Shown one piece after another: positions 23,256 through 32,327 of a stretch of 45,875 bases of DNA. This stretch comes from Acidobacteriota bacterium. GTDB taxonomy: Bacteria > Acidobacteriota > Terriglobia > Acidiferrales > UBA7541. The stretch covers positions 1-45,875 of the forward strand of contig QHYU01000154.1 of assembly GCA_003224235.1 (NCBI GenBank), read 5' to 3'. Each line of letters begins with the position of its first letter. Position 1 is the stretch's first letter. The position numbers and the translations under genes are program-made. Under the pieces are notes generated by a model. That model saw nothing but the letters and a program-made list of their open reading frames with translations. It had not been told where the DNA came from and made no database searches.

Positions 23256-24695
23256 ATGATTACGTTTCGTCGGCGAATTCTACTGGGCGCTCTAAAATTG
23301 TTTGATGTGGCGCTCATGATGTTTTCTTTTGCCGTAGCCTCTCTGCCGGTCTTATACCAGGGCGGAAGCGTGTCGTTCGCCCATTTTCTTTCTTTGCGGA
23401 TCAAGGTGGGCAACTTCGTTCTTTTCGCTGTCTTGTTACTCGTCTGGCATGTCATTTTCGTTTCTTTCGGCTTGTATCACTCCAAGCGCCTCTCGACGCA
23501 GCGGGCCGAGGTGATCGACCTCCTGAAGGCAACTTCCCTGGGGACCCTATCCATTTTCACCGCCACTATCTTGTTTCGGATTCGCATGGTCCCCCCCGCT
23601 TTTCTAACAGTTTTCTGGACGGTGAGCACCATCACTGCGGTCACCAGTCGTTATGTCCTCCGGTCCCTTCTTCATCGCATTCGGATCAGGGGCCGGAACC
23701 TCCGCAACGTGGTGATTGTGGGGACCAATCGTCGGGCGATCGAATTTGCCCGGAAGGTGGAAGCTAATCCCGGGCTCGGGTATCGGATCCTCGGGTTTGT
23801 GGACCAGGAGTGGCCGGGAATGGAGGACTTCCGGAAGACGGGCTACTCGCTCGCGTGCGATCTGGAGAGTTTCCCCATTTTTCTCCGGCACGCAGTGGTC
23901 GATGAAGTCATCATCACCCTGCCCATTAAATCCTTTTACTTTGAAGCCGACCGTATGGGGGCACTCTGCGAGGAGCAGGGCATCATCACGCGGTTTCTCT
24001 CCAGCATCTTCAATCTGAAACTGGCGCGATCGAGAGCCGAGGAGTTCGGGGACGAGTCCCTGATCACACTCTACAGCGGAGCTGCGGAAGGTTGGTCGCT
24101 GCTGATTAAGCGCCTTCTGGACATCTGGATCTCACTGGTCTTGCTCATTCTTCTGGCTCCTCTCTTCCTGGTGACCGCGTTGATCATCCAACTCACCTCT
24201 CCCGGACCGGTTTTCTTCGCGCAGGAAAGGTTCGGCCTCAACAAGAGAAGGTTTCGCGTTTACAAATTCAGGACCATGGTGCGTGACGCGGAGCGAATGC
24301 TTCCCGCACTCGAACACCTCAATGAGGTTTCTGGGCCCGTGTTCAAGATAAAGAACGATCCGCGCATCACTCCCATTGGCGGATTTCTGCGCAAGACCAG
24401 CATGGATGAACTGCCCCAGCTCTTCAACGTCCTTCGAGGCGACATGAGCCTGGTGGGCCCGCGGCCGCTACCGGTGAGGGATTACCAGGGACTCGATCAA
24501 GATTGGCAGCGGCGGCGCTTCAGTATACGCCCCGGGATCACCTGTCTCTGGCAGATCAACGGTAGGAGCTCCATTTCTTTTGAGCGATGGATGGAGCTGG
24601 ACATGCAGTACATCGATAAGTGGTCCCTGTGGCTGGACCTCCAGATTTTGATCCGAACAATACCCGCCGTTCTGAAAGGTACCGGCGCGGCCTGA
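23256..24695 (+). CDS. Initiating sugar-phosphate transferase (polyisoprenyl-phosphate hexose-1-phosphate transferase)
   Basis: The 479-residue membrane protein has several N-terminal helices (residues about 10-130), a CoA-binding-like Rossmann region (RNVVIVGTNRRAIEFARKV), and a C-terminal catalytic domain. The latter begins with KRLLDIWISLVLLILLAPLF and contains SPGPVFFAQERFGLNKRRF, VYKFRTMVRDAE, SMDELPQLFNVLRGDMSLVG, PRP, and RPGITCLWQINGR. These are the signatures of WbaP/WcaJ/EpsL-type enzymes that transfer hexose-1-phosphate to undecaprenyl phosphate, the first step of each repeat unit. The donor sugar is not readable from sequence. Gene order places it right after the antiterminator. 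Confidence 0.95.
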   Translation: MITFRRRILLGALKLFDVALMMFSFAVASLPVLYQGGSVSFAHFLSLRIKVGNFVLFAVLLLVWHVIFVSFGLYHSKRLSTQRAEVIDLLKATSLGTLSIFTATILFRIRMVPPAFLTVFWTVSTITAVTSRYVLRSLLHRIRIRGRNLRNVVIVGTNRRAIEFARKVEANPGLGYRILGFVDQEWPGMEDFRKTGYSLACDLESFPIFLRHAVVDEVIITLPIKSFYFEADRMGALCEEQGIITRFLSSIFNLKLARSRAEEFGDESLITLYSGAAEGWSLLIKRLLDIWISLVLLILLAPLFLVTALIIQLTSPGPVFFAQERFGLNKRRFRVYKFRTMVRDAERMLPALEHLNEVSGPVFKIKNDPRITPIGGFLRKTSMDELPQLFNVLRGDMSLVGPRPLPVRDYQGLDQDWQRRRFSIRPGITCLWQINGRSSISFERWMELDMQYIDKWSLWLDLQILIRTIPAVLKGTGAA

Positions 24696-24707
24696 GACGG
24701 GAGGCCA

Positions 24708-27560
24708 ATGCGATCGCAAGCCCCGCAGAACTCTGCGGCTCGCTCCATGCCGTCAGTGAAGGAATCTTTGGGCACCCATCCGGATAGGACTGAAGACTTC
24801 TCCTCGCGCTACATGGACCAAGTCGCGAACCTCCCGGAGGTAAACCGGTGCCCCCGGGACTTTGTCCGCACGGTCTTCAGCCTTTTGGAGGAACACGAGT
24901 TTCACTATTGCCTGCTGCACTCCAATGAGGAAACGCCGAAGGGTTTGGCAGAGGACCTGGAGATCGTACTGAGCCCAGGCGATCGTGCCAGACTCCCACT
25001 GGTTTTTGATGGCCTGCGCAAAGAAGGCTTCTCTCCGGTCCAAAGGGCTGACCTCGGAGGGAACGGCGAGCGCTTCTATTTCGCATGTTCGCAGGGATCG
25101 GTTTTGAGCTTCCCAGGTGTCGACTTTCTGTACGCAGTTCCGAGGAGCCTCCTTCTCGGAGCAGGACAGGCGTTACTTGCCCGCCGTCAGAAGCGCGGAA
25201 GTCGCTGGGTCGCTGAGGAAATAGACCAGTTCGCTTACCTACTTAGGAAGAAAAGTCTGGCGGGAATGATTTCTGAGTCGCGGCAACGGCGGTTGGTGGT
25301 CCTGGCTGAGAGCCTCGGCCGGGAGCAAGTGCGGGCGATCGCTGGCGAGTTGTTCGGCAAACGTTGGCAAGAGGATGTTTTTGCAGCCTGCACCAACGGG
25401 CAGCCGGCAGCGCTACTGAACAAGCTTGGGAAAAAACTGAGGTGGAGGAGTTTTCTCTGCACTCCGCTGCACGGGGCATCACACCTGCTCCAAACGTTCC
25501 TGGGTTACCTTCGGCGCTGGTTCCAGCCCGCCGGCGTTTCCGTAGTAATCCTGGGGCCGGATGGAGCGGGCAAGAGCACCATGGCGGCGCGAATTCTGGA
25601 AGTACTGGGTCCGCTATTCAGAGCCAAGAGAATCCTGCAGTGGCGTCCTCAAGTGATAAAGCCACGACCGGAAAAATCCCCCAATGTTCTTGAGCCTCCT
25701 CACAGCAAGCCTTGCTATGGAATTCTCCAATCGCTGGTGCGTCTGATTGGGGTCTTGGTCGACTACTGGGTGGGGCACTTTACGCTTGTCAGGCCGCTGG
25801 TGTCTCGTGCTGGTCTCATCATTTACGACCGCGATTTTCACGACATCCTCGTGGATAGCCTGCGTTATCGGTATGGTGGACCGCCCTGGACTGCCCGGCT
25901 GGCGGCGAAAACTTTGCCCCAATGCGAAACGGTTTACTTGACACTGGACGCCGATCCAAGAGTGATCTTGCAGCGCAAACAAGAGGTCGCCCCGAAAGAA
26001 GTGCGGCGCCAACTCCGAGCCTACCGGCAACTGTCCGCGGAGCTCCCCAACTCGCTGTTGATTCGGACCGATCAATGCTTGGAGCGCACCACGTGGGAGG
26101 CACTGCAAGGAATCGTGGGCTATATGGCCCGACGCTTTGAACGGCGCTACGGTTCCCCGCCTCCTGGTCCTCTTCGCCGGGAAGAGAAAAGGAGTGTCCC
26201 CACCCGGCCTAGGGCAATCGAATGGGTGACCAGCCGCTCTATTGCTTTGTGGTCTGACTGGAGATCTTGGGTAGCTAAGGGCCTCATGGCCATTTTCGAT
26301 CAGGGGTTGATCTCGGGATCGAATTTCTTCTTGGGCATCGTGCTGGCACGCTGGCTGGGAGCCGAGCAGTACGGCGCTTATGCCTTGGCCTTTTCGACGT
26401 TTTTGCTGGTTTCGCTAATCTACCAGGCGCTGCTGCTCGAGCCGATGAGTGTTTTCGGTTCCTCTACGTACCGCGGATCTGTGCGGCAGTATTTAGGAGG
26501 GCTGCTCTGGTTACAGGCGGCCATCGCGGCCGTCTTCGTCGCTCTGGGGACGACAGCCTCGGTGGTCCACTGCAACGGCCGCCCGCCTCTGCAATTCGCT
26601 TTCATCGGCATGACCTTCGCCGCTCCGTGCGTCCTGCTCTTCTGGTTCGCTCGCCGGGCATTCTATTTGCAGTTGCTGCCCGGACGTGCGCTTGGGGGAG
26701 CGATACTTTACACAGCACTGCTTCTGACCGGAGTGTGGGTTCTGATTCGGCAAGCACGCCTGTCACCGCTGTCGGCTTTTGTGGTTATGGGAATCGGCGC
26801 GCTGTTGACGAGCGCGCTCTTGCTCATCCGGTTGCAACCCTTATGGAAGTGGCGTGGAAGCAGTCCGGCCTTGGCGGAAGTTTGCGTGCGGCACTGGCGT
26901 TATGGCAGGTGGGCCCTAATGAGCGGGCTATTCGTCTGGATCCCCTGGAACATCTACTACTGGTTCGTGGCCCACTTCTCGGGCCTGGCCGACGCCGGCA
27001 CGCTGAGGGCCTTGTTGAATCTGGCTTTGCCGATCACCCAAACCTATTCTGCATTCTCTCTGCTGTTTCTGCCGAATACCTCGCGACGCGGACAACTGGA
27101 GGGCTGGGTCGGGGTGAAAAGGCACGCTTGGAAGATTGGAGGCTTCTTCACAGCCGGATCAGGTTTTTATTGGCTAATTGTTTGCCTGTTCGGAGACCGG
27201 GTGATACGGCTCCTGTACGATGGCAATTATATGCAGGTGGCCCCGCTGCTGCCGTGGGTGGCCTTGGCATCGATCTTGTCGGGTGCGGTGCTGGGGCCGG
27301 CCATCGCTTTTCGGGCCTTGCAATCACCTGCATCGGTTTGCGTGATCTATCTGGGTTCAAGCGCTGTCGCCTTGGCAATAGGGATCCCTGCGACCTGGGC
27401 TTGGGGAATTCGCGGGGCGGTGGCCGCCAATCTGCTCTCGAGCATAACCGCCCTTCTCAGCGGATTTCTGATGCTGCGCACCCGAGGGCGTCGCGAAGCA
27501 GCAACCGCCTCAAACCAGGCGGAGGTCCCGCTTTCCTCCGTTACCTTAGGCAGTCAATAA
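24708..27560 (+). CDS. Three-domain fusion: nucleotidyltransferase-like + thymidylate-kinase-like + Wzx-type flippase
   Basis: The 950-residue frame joins parts usually encoded separately. Residues about 40-260 resemble minimal nucleotidyltransferases (YCLLHSNEE then DLEIVLSPGD, DFLYAVPRS). Residues about 275-490 form a P-loop kinase of the thymidylate kinase type with GPDGAGKST (residues 283-291), DRDFHD (a DR(Y/F)-like motif) and TVYLTLDADP. From about residue 515 on there are about twelve hydrophobic segments typical of polysaccharide transporters (LISGSNFFLGIVLARWLGAE, QYGAYALAFSTFLLVSLIYQ). The linker (residues about 490-515) is Pro/Arg-rich. A GGGAGG ribosome site precedes the ATG. The flippase part would move lipid-linked repeats across the inner membrane. 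Whether the fusion is real or an assembly artefact needs checking, but the frame is continuous. Confidence 0.85.
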   Translation: MRSQAPQNSAARSMPSVKESLGTHPDRTEDFSSRYMDQVANLPEVNRCPRDFVRTVFSLLEEHEFHYCLLHSNEETPKGLAEDLEIVLSPGDRARLPLVFDGLRKEGFSPVQRADLGGNGERFYFACSQGSVLSFPGVDFLYAVPRSLLLGAGQALLARRQKRGSRWVAEEIDQFAYLLRKKSLAGMISESRQRRLVVLAESLGREQVRAIAGELFGKRWQEDVFAACTNGQPAALLNKLGKKLRWRSFLCTPLHGASHLLQTFLGYLRRWFQPAGVSVVILGPDGAGKSTMAARILEVLGPLFRAKRILQWRPQVIKPRPEKSPNVLEPPHSKPCYGILQSLVRLIGVLVDYWVGHFTLVRPLVSRAGLIIYDRDFHDILVDSLRYRYGGPPWTARLAAKTLPQCETVYLTLDADPRVILQRKQEVAPKEVRRQLRAYRQLSAELPNSLLIRTDQCLERTTWEALQGIVGYMARRFERRYGSPPPGPLRREEKRSVPTRPRAIEWVTSRSIALWSDWRSWVAKGLMAIFDQGLISGSNFFLGIVLARWLGAEQYGAYALAFSTFLLVSLIYQALLLEPMSVFGSSTYRGSVRQYLGGLLWLQAAIAAVFVALGTTASVVHCNGRPPLQFAFIGMTFAAPCVLLFWFARRAFYLQLLPGRALGGAILYTALLLTGVWVLIRQARLSPLSAFVVMGIGALLTSALLLIRLQPLWKWRGSSPALAEVCVRHWRYGRWALMSGLFVWIPWNIYYWFVAHFSGLADAGTLRALLNLALPITQTYSAFSLLFLPNTSRRGQLEGWVGVKRHAWKIGGFFTAGSGFYWLIVCLFGDRVIRLLYDGNYMQVAPLLPWVALASILSGAVLGPAIAFRALQSPASVCVIYLGSSAVALAIGIPATWAWGIRGAVAANLLSSITALLSGFLMLRTRGRREAATASNQAEVPLSSVTLGSQ

Positions 27561-27592
27561 TCGAGAAGCCCGTCTCTGGAACGAACGTCTCG

Positions 27593-29098
27593 ATGCCCTC
27601 TCAAGCCTCAGTGCTCGGGATCCGAGTAGATGCTAAGGCTATTGTAGGCGTTGCAGTCTTCGCCGCGGTCGGCGTGCTATTGGCTACTTATCCGGCAGAG
27701 GTTCTTGGCGCGGCCGCGGCGCTCCTCAGTCTGACCGGGATCTTGCGGGTCGCCCGTGGCCGTCTGGAGTTCTGGCAAATCCTTGTTCTGGTTACTCTGG
27801 CCGCCTACGGCATTCTCAATTATGGTTTCGATAATCTGGCGGTTGGGCTCGGTGGGATTCAAATCCCAGTCGGGGAGTTGCTGATGCTCCTGGCGCTGGG
27901 CATGGTGATACTGGGCGGGCGGAGTCGTTCACTCAGCCAATTCTTGCGCGACCCACCTGTCCTGTGCCTATTGCTCTTGCTTCTCTTGGCTCTCATTCAC
28001 CTGGCCGTGGATCTGCCCCGCCACGGACTCTACGCTCTCCGCGACAGCTCGATATTCTGCGAGGCTGTTTTTCTGCCATTGGGATTGCTATGGGCGAATA
28101 GGAAGCGCGATACCCCGCTCCTTCTGAAATGGCTGCTGTTCGTTTTCTTCACCAACCTGATTTACAGCTTCACCTTTCCTTGGGCGGAGCAGTTACAGTC
28201 TTGGTCACCGGGTTTCGGGGTGTTTCATCCAGTTCCCCTGTTTGGCAACTACCAGCACAATGCTCTTTACCTTCTCTGGGGCGCACTGTTTTGTATTTTA
28301 CTCGGTCACCACGTGGTTCGATGGCCGCGCTGGGCCCTGCTGGCGCTGGCCGTTGCACAACTGTGCGGACTGGCGATCCTGCAAGTTCGCTCGATGTATG
28401 CGGGGATTGCGGCGGTCCTACTGCTGCTTCTTTTCCTTTGGGAAGCCAGGGAAATGGCTCAATTCGCATCCATACTTGCGTTGTCCTTGGGAACCCTCTG
28501 TGTCCTGGTCTTGCTTGTCTCTCTCCTCGGTCTCCGGCTGCGAGGGCGGAGTGGGCCGGTGGACTTCTCGTTTCTTGAGAAGCACGCGCGAACCGTTTTG
28601 TCCCTGAACGACGCTCGCACCCGGATGGCGCAGGATACCGATCGCGCCTCGTGGTATGAGCAGGTGTGGCGGCGGACGCGATCCAGCAAGGTAACGCTCA
28701 TCGTTGGCGAGGGCTTCGGGGAGCCTCTTATTGATTTTAAGAACGAAGAGGGCATTCCGGTCCGCCAGCCCCACAACTCTTCCCTGAGCGTACTTGCTCG
28801 CTTAGGTTTGGTGGGACTTTTGGTCTGGCTGGTATTCCTCGTTTCAGTAACACGACGTTTCGTCCACGCCATCCGGCGGAGAGTCGAAGCGGACGTTCAC
28901 CGCCTCGTTCTCTGGCTGTTTTTCTTTTTCGTTCTGGCAATGATTCAAACCAGTGTGCAGCCCGCCCTGGAGTTTTCTCACGGCGCTATCCCTTTCTATT
29001 TCCTGGTGGGCTTTGCCCTTGGGGTGATGCGGTGGCAAGTGGATGGAAGCGCCACGGGCTCTTCTCCCCTGAGCAGGGTTCCCGCTTCCAGCCGCTGA
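27593..29098 (+). CDS. Wzy/O-antigen ligase family membrane protein
   Basis: From the ATG at 27593 the product has 501 residues and 11-12 hydrophobic helices. Near the C-terminus lies the periplasmic loop region with RQPHNSSLSVLARLGLVGLL, the HN-x-x-L pattern of the Wzy_C family (O-antigen polymerase/ligase), followed by more helices. This would polymerise lipid-linked repeats at the periplasmic face. The frame is open for more than 300 codons upstream, but there it overlaps the flippase in another frame and lacks any membrane pattern; the chosen start gives a hydrophobic N-terminus right away. Confidence 0.88.
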   Translation: MPSQASVLGIRVDAKAIVGVAVFAAVGVLLATYPAEVLGAAAALLSLTGILRVARGRLEFWQILVLVTLAAYGILNYGFDNLAVGLGGIQIPVGELLMLLALGMVILGGRSRSLSQFLRDPPVLCLLLLLLLALIHLAVDLPRHGLYALRDSSIFCEAVFLPLGLLWANRKRDTPLLLKWLLFVFFTNLIYSFTFPWAEQLQSWSPGFGVFHPVPLFGNYQHNALYLLWGALFCILLGHHVVRWPRWALLALAVAQLCGLAILQVRSMYAGIAAVLLLLLFLWEAREMAQFASILALSLGTLCVLVLLVSLLGLRLRGRSGPVDFSFLEKHARTVLSLNDARTRMAQDTDRASWYEQVWRRTRSSKVTLIVGEGFGEPLIDFKNEEGIPVRQPHNSSLSVLARLGLVGLLVWLVFLVSVTRRFVHAIRRRVEADVHRLVLWLFFFFVLAMIQTSVQPALEFSHGAIPFYFLVGFALGVMRWQVDGSATGSSPLSRVPASSR

Positions 29099-29131
29099 AC
29101 AAGCTTCGATCGTACCGAGAGAACCAAAGAC

Positions 29132-29902
29132 ATGCCTGGACCAATCATGGTGACCACAAGCTGGGATGACGGTCACCCCAAAGACCTGCGGATCGCGGAA
29201 GAGTTGCAGGACCGGGCCCTTAGCGGATCCTTCTTCGTCCCGCTGAGAGGTCCCGGCGGAAAACCTACCCTGACGCCAGGCGACCTGCGATGCTTGCGGC
29301 ATCAGGGCTTTGAAATCGGCGCGCACACCGTGTCACACAGAAGCCTGGCGGGCCTGAAGGGCAAGCTTCTGCGCTTTGAAGTGTCCTATTGCAGGCAGAG
29401 GCTCGAGCAAATCCTCGGCGCAGATGTCGCGATGTTTTGTTATCCCAACGGGCGCTACGACCGGAATGTAGTCCGCCATGTGCGTGAGGCAGGATTTCGC
29501 GGCGCGCGCACAACTCGCATGTTGTCGCTCGAGCACAAATTCAGCCCATTTGAAATGCCTACCAGTCTGCAGGCCTTCCCACACCCTTTGATCAACTATC
29601 TCAAAAACTTGGGGAAAAACGGCGATACTCCGGGCCTTTTCCGATACCTTTTGGAATACCGTGGATGCCGCAGCTGGGTGCATCTGGGGAAGAGACTCTT
29701 CGATCAGGTGCTGCAGCGAGGAGGAATTTGGCACCTCTACGGGCATTCCTGGGAAATCGATGAGCTCGGGCTGTGGAGCGATCTCCGGGAAATGCTCGAT
29801 TACGTTTCCCGCCGTGAAGGCGTGACCTACGCTTCCAACGGCGAAGTTCTCGGAATGCTGCGAGCGGACAGGCAATTGCACGCGAGTCCGGACCCTGTAT
29901 GA
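29132..29902 (+). CDS. Polysaccharide deacetylase (NodB fold)
   Basis: The 256-residue product carries the NodB motifs: TTSWDDGH near residue 10 (catalytic and metal-binding Asp), HTVSH at about 70 (the two metal histidines), CYPNGRYD at about 105 and HLYGHSWEID near 205. There is no signal peptide, so it probably acts on lipid-linked or sugar-nucleotide-derived intermediates in the cytoplasm, or is exported differently. It would remove acetyl groups from N-acetylated sugars. Its stop overlaps the next gene's start (ATGA), coupling it to the glycosyltransferase. Confidence 0.9.
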   Translation: MPGPIMVTTSWDDGHPKDLRIAEELQDRALSGSFFVPLRGPGGKPTLTPGDLRCLRHQGFEIGAHTVSHRSLAGLKGKLLRFEVSYCRQRLEQILGADVAMFCYPNGRYDRNVVRHVREAGFRGARTTRMLSLEHKFSPFEMPTSLQAFPHPLINYLKNLGKNGDTPGLFRYLLEYRGCRSWVHLGKRLFDQVLQRGGIWHLYGHSWEIDELGLWSDLREMLDYVSRREGVTYASNGEVLGMLRADRQLHASPDPV

Positions 29903-31137
29903 AGATTGTTCTTGTCCATAACTCCTATCAGCAGCCTGGCGGCGAAGATCTCGTCTACCATCAGGAACGCGATCTCCTGAAACGTGCCGGGCACCAGGTG
30001 TTGGAATACCACCGGAGTAATCATGAGGTGAGCCAGAATTCGTTCGTCGACCAGCTTGCACTCGCCAAGCGAACCATCTGGGCCAGCGACACGCGGCGTG
30101 AATTTCGCGAATTGCTGCTGCGGGAGAAACCACACGTCGTCCACGTTCACAACACCTTTGTGATGATCTCGCCGTCCGTTTACTGGGCGTGCCACGATGC
30201 GCAGATCCCCGTTGTGCAAACCCTGCATAATTACAGGCTCCTCTGCCCTGCCGGCAATTTCCTGCGGAATGGCGAGGTTTGCGAGGAGTGTGTGCAGCAC
30301 AGTTTATTGCGAGGGGTGCGCTACGGCTGCTACCGTGGCTCACAGCGGGCCACGGCGAGTGTCGCTCTCATGCTGATGGTGCACCGCTGGCGGAAGACGT
30401 GGACGCGAATGGTGGATTGCTATATTACACTCAGCGAGTCGGCCCGCAAGAAGTTCCGGGAAGCGGGCCTCCCTGCCGCAAAGCTCACGGTCAAGCCGAA
30501 TTTCGTTTCTCCGGATCCGGGTATGCGCATCGGGCCAGGCGACTACGCGGTGTTTGTCGGCCGGCTGTCGCGGGAAAAAGGCCTATCGATCCTGCTGGCT
30601 GCTTGGGAGCGCATCAAACCGCCACTGCCGCTTCTCATTGTGGGCGATGGCACTCTTCGCGCCCAGTTGAACGAAGAAACGGCCAAGCGCGGGCTTGCCT
30701 CGGTGACCTTTTGCGGGCAAATGCCGCACCGGGACACCCTGGCGATCCTGAGAGGCGCGCGATTCCTGGTCTATCCCAGCGAATGTTATGAACAGTGTCC
30801 ACTCACGATCCTGGAAGCCTATGCCTGCGGTGTTCCGGTGATCGCGTCCGCTTTGGGCGGCATGCAAGAACTTGTGGACCATGGCCGCACGGGAATTCTT
30901 TTCCGCCCGGGCGACCCTGCGGATTTGGCCGAGAAGGTGCAGTGGGCTTGGTCTCATGTACGCGAGACGCTGTCGATGGGGAAGGAATGCAGAGCCGAAT
31001 ATGAAGCCCGCTACACTGCGCAAAAGAACTATCAGACACTCATCAATGTCTACCGCAGGACCATTACGGTCCGTGCACGAACCGCCGGGTCTGTGCGCCC
31101 CTTGGTGATCGTGGATCCGAGAGGCGCGGAACTCTGA
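29899..31137 (+). CDS. Glycosyltransferase, GT4 family (GT-B fold)
   Basis: The 412-residue product starts MKIVLVHNSYQQPGGEDLV. It has the acceptor-side VVHVHNTFVMISPSVYWAC, QTLHNYRLLCPAG segments and the donor side FVGRLSREKGL, LLIVGDG and the E-x7-E-type motif at CYEQCPLTILEAYACGVPVIAS, of which E-x-C-P-L-T-I-L-E is the key part. These are typical of retaining GT4 enzymes that use nucleotide-activated sugars. Cysteines C-A-G-N-F-L-R-N-G-E-V-C-E-E-C near residue 115 might bind a metal, as seen in a subset of EPS glycosyltransferases. It starts inside the stop of the deacetylase gene. Confidence 0.93.
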   Translation: MKIVLVHNSYQQPGGEDLVYHQERDLLKRAGHQVLEYHRSNHEVSQNSFVDQLALAKRTIWASDTRREFRELLLREKPHVVHVHNTFVMISPSVYWACHDAQIPVVQTLHNYRLLCPAGNFLRNGEVCEECVQHSLLRGVRYGCYRGSQRATASVALMLMVHRWRKTWTRMVDCYITLSESARKKFREAGLPAAKLTVKPNFVSPDPGMRIGPGDYAVFVGRLSREKGLSILLAAWERIKPPLPLLIVGDGTLRAQLNEETAKRGLASVTFCGQMPHRDTLAILRGARFLVYPSECYEQCPLTILEAYACGVPVIASALGGMQELVDHGRTGILFRPGDPADLAEKVQWAWSHVRETLSMGKECRAEYEARYTAQKNYQTLINVYRRTITVRARTAGSVRPLVIVDPRGAEL

Positions 31138-31211
31138 TCCATTTCCTCAGCTCGCAGCCCATAGGAACAATTAGGTTGGAAGGAAAAATCCGCAGCGCGG
31201 GAGAAATCTTC

Positions 31212-32294
31212 ATGCCCGGGAGCCAGCAACCAAAGAACTACCTGCATGTTTTATCGCTGCTGGCGTTGTGCCCCTCGAGAGCTGCCGAGGTGATCTCCTA
31301 TTTCGCCGGACTCGATTCGCATGGGCGCAACCAGCTTTTGGCGCTGACCGATTCGCATCATGTCGTTTTGCGTGCGCTTCAGCCCCTGGGGCAAGCCGCC
31401 ACCAGAGCTGGTCTAGCCGAAATCGCGCAGTTCGCCCAGGGCGCAATCAACAAAGAACGCGGAAGAATTGAGAACGCGCTCAAATTTCTTGAGGTCATTT
31501 GCCGGGAGTTCGAGTGCGCGGGTTGCCCGGTCGCGGTCATAAAGACGTTGGACCACTGGCCTGACTTCGGCAACGACTTGGACCTATACACTCCGGCTGA
31601 CCGGCTTCACGTCACGGAATTGCTCACCAGGAAGTTTCACGCGTGTCTTCTGCCCCGCACCGTCGGAGACCGTCTAGCCAACAAATGGAGTTTCCGCGTC
31701 CCGGGCCTGTCTCAAGACCTCGAAGTGCACATCGGCAGGCTCGGGCAGGCCGGAGAACATGTGGAACTCGCTAATCGGTTTATCTCCCGCCGTCAGCCTA
31801 AGCGGGTGAGCGGCTACACTTTCCAGATACCCGCGCCCGAAGAGCGCGTGTTCGCCAGTACGTTGCAGCGCATGTACCGGCACCTTTACTTCCGTGTGTG
31901 CGACATTTTGAACACGGCCACACTCATCGAATCCCGAGCCGTGGATTACACGGAGCTGCGCGCCGGCGCCGACAGGGGCGGCATCTGGGCGGGGGTCGCG
32001 ACCTTTCTGGTGATCGTCTCAAACTATCTTGAGCAGTATCGGGGCGCGGGCTTGGAACTTCCCGCGGACGTGGTTTCTTCCGCGCTCTTCGGGGCAGAGA
32101 AGTTGTTCGCTCGCGGGCGCTTCTTGTATTTCCCGGTCCTGCCGCAGGGCCTCGCACTCTATACCCGGCAACTTGCCCGCACGGTCTTGCGGGGTGATGT
32201 GCCCGCCACGGCGAGGCTCAGCCTGTTGCCTCCGTTGGCATCGGTCGCCGCACTGGCCTACGGGGTCGCTGGGAGTAGCGAGCGGATCTGGTAG
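31212..32294 (+). CDS. Nucleotidyltransferase-like protein (NTP_transf_5 type)
   Basis: From the ATG at 31212 (ribosome site GGGAGA) the product has 360 residues. The key segment is VAVIKTLDHWPDFGNDLDLYT near residue 115-135: a K/x, then G-N-D-L-D-L pattern similar to the GxDxD metal-binding motif of minimal nucleotidyltransferases found in polysaccharide clusters (PF14907-type). Two further charged residues occur at DLEVHIGRLG. Most of the rest is helical. Such proteins have no proven activity. A TTG 12 codons upstream is an alternative start. It may modify or charge an intermediate of the EPS. Confidence 0.7.
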   Translation: MPGSQQPKNYLHVLSLLALCPSRAAEVISYFAGLDSHGRNQLLALTDSHHVVLRALQPLGQAATRAGLAEIAQFAQGAINKERGRIENALKFLEVICREFECAGCPVAVIKTLDHWPDFGNDLDLYTPADRLHVTELLTRKFHACLLPRTVGDRLANKWSFRVPGLSQDLEVHIGRLGQAGEHVELANRFISRRQPKRVSGYTFQIPAPEERVFASTLQRMYRHLYFRVCDILNTATLIESRAVDYTELRAGADRGGIWAGVATFLVIVSNYLEQYRGAGLELPADVVSSALFGAEKLFARGRFLYFPVLPQGLALYTRQLARTVLRGDVPATARLSLLPPLASVAALAYGVAGSSERIW

Positions 32295-32327
32295 CGAGGG
32301 GGTCGATAAGCAGGTTCGGGTAGACGG

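Noticed and set aside
26627-27592. More than 300 open codons upstream of the Wzy-type gene in its own frame
   Set aside because: This stretch overlaps the flippase part of the fusion in a different frame and lacks hydrophobic segments; the ATG at 27593 gives a normal membrane protein.
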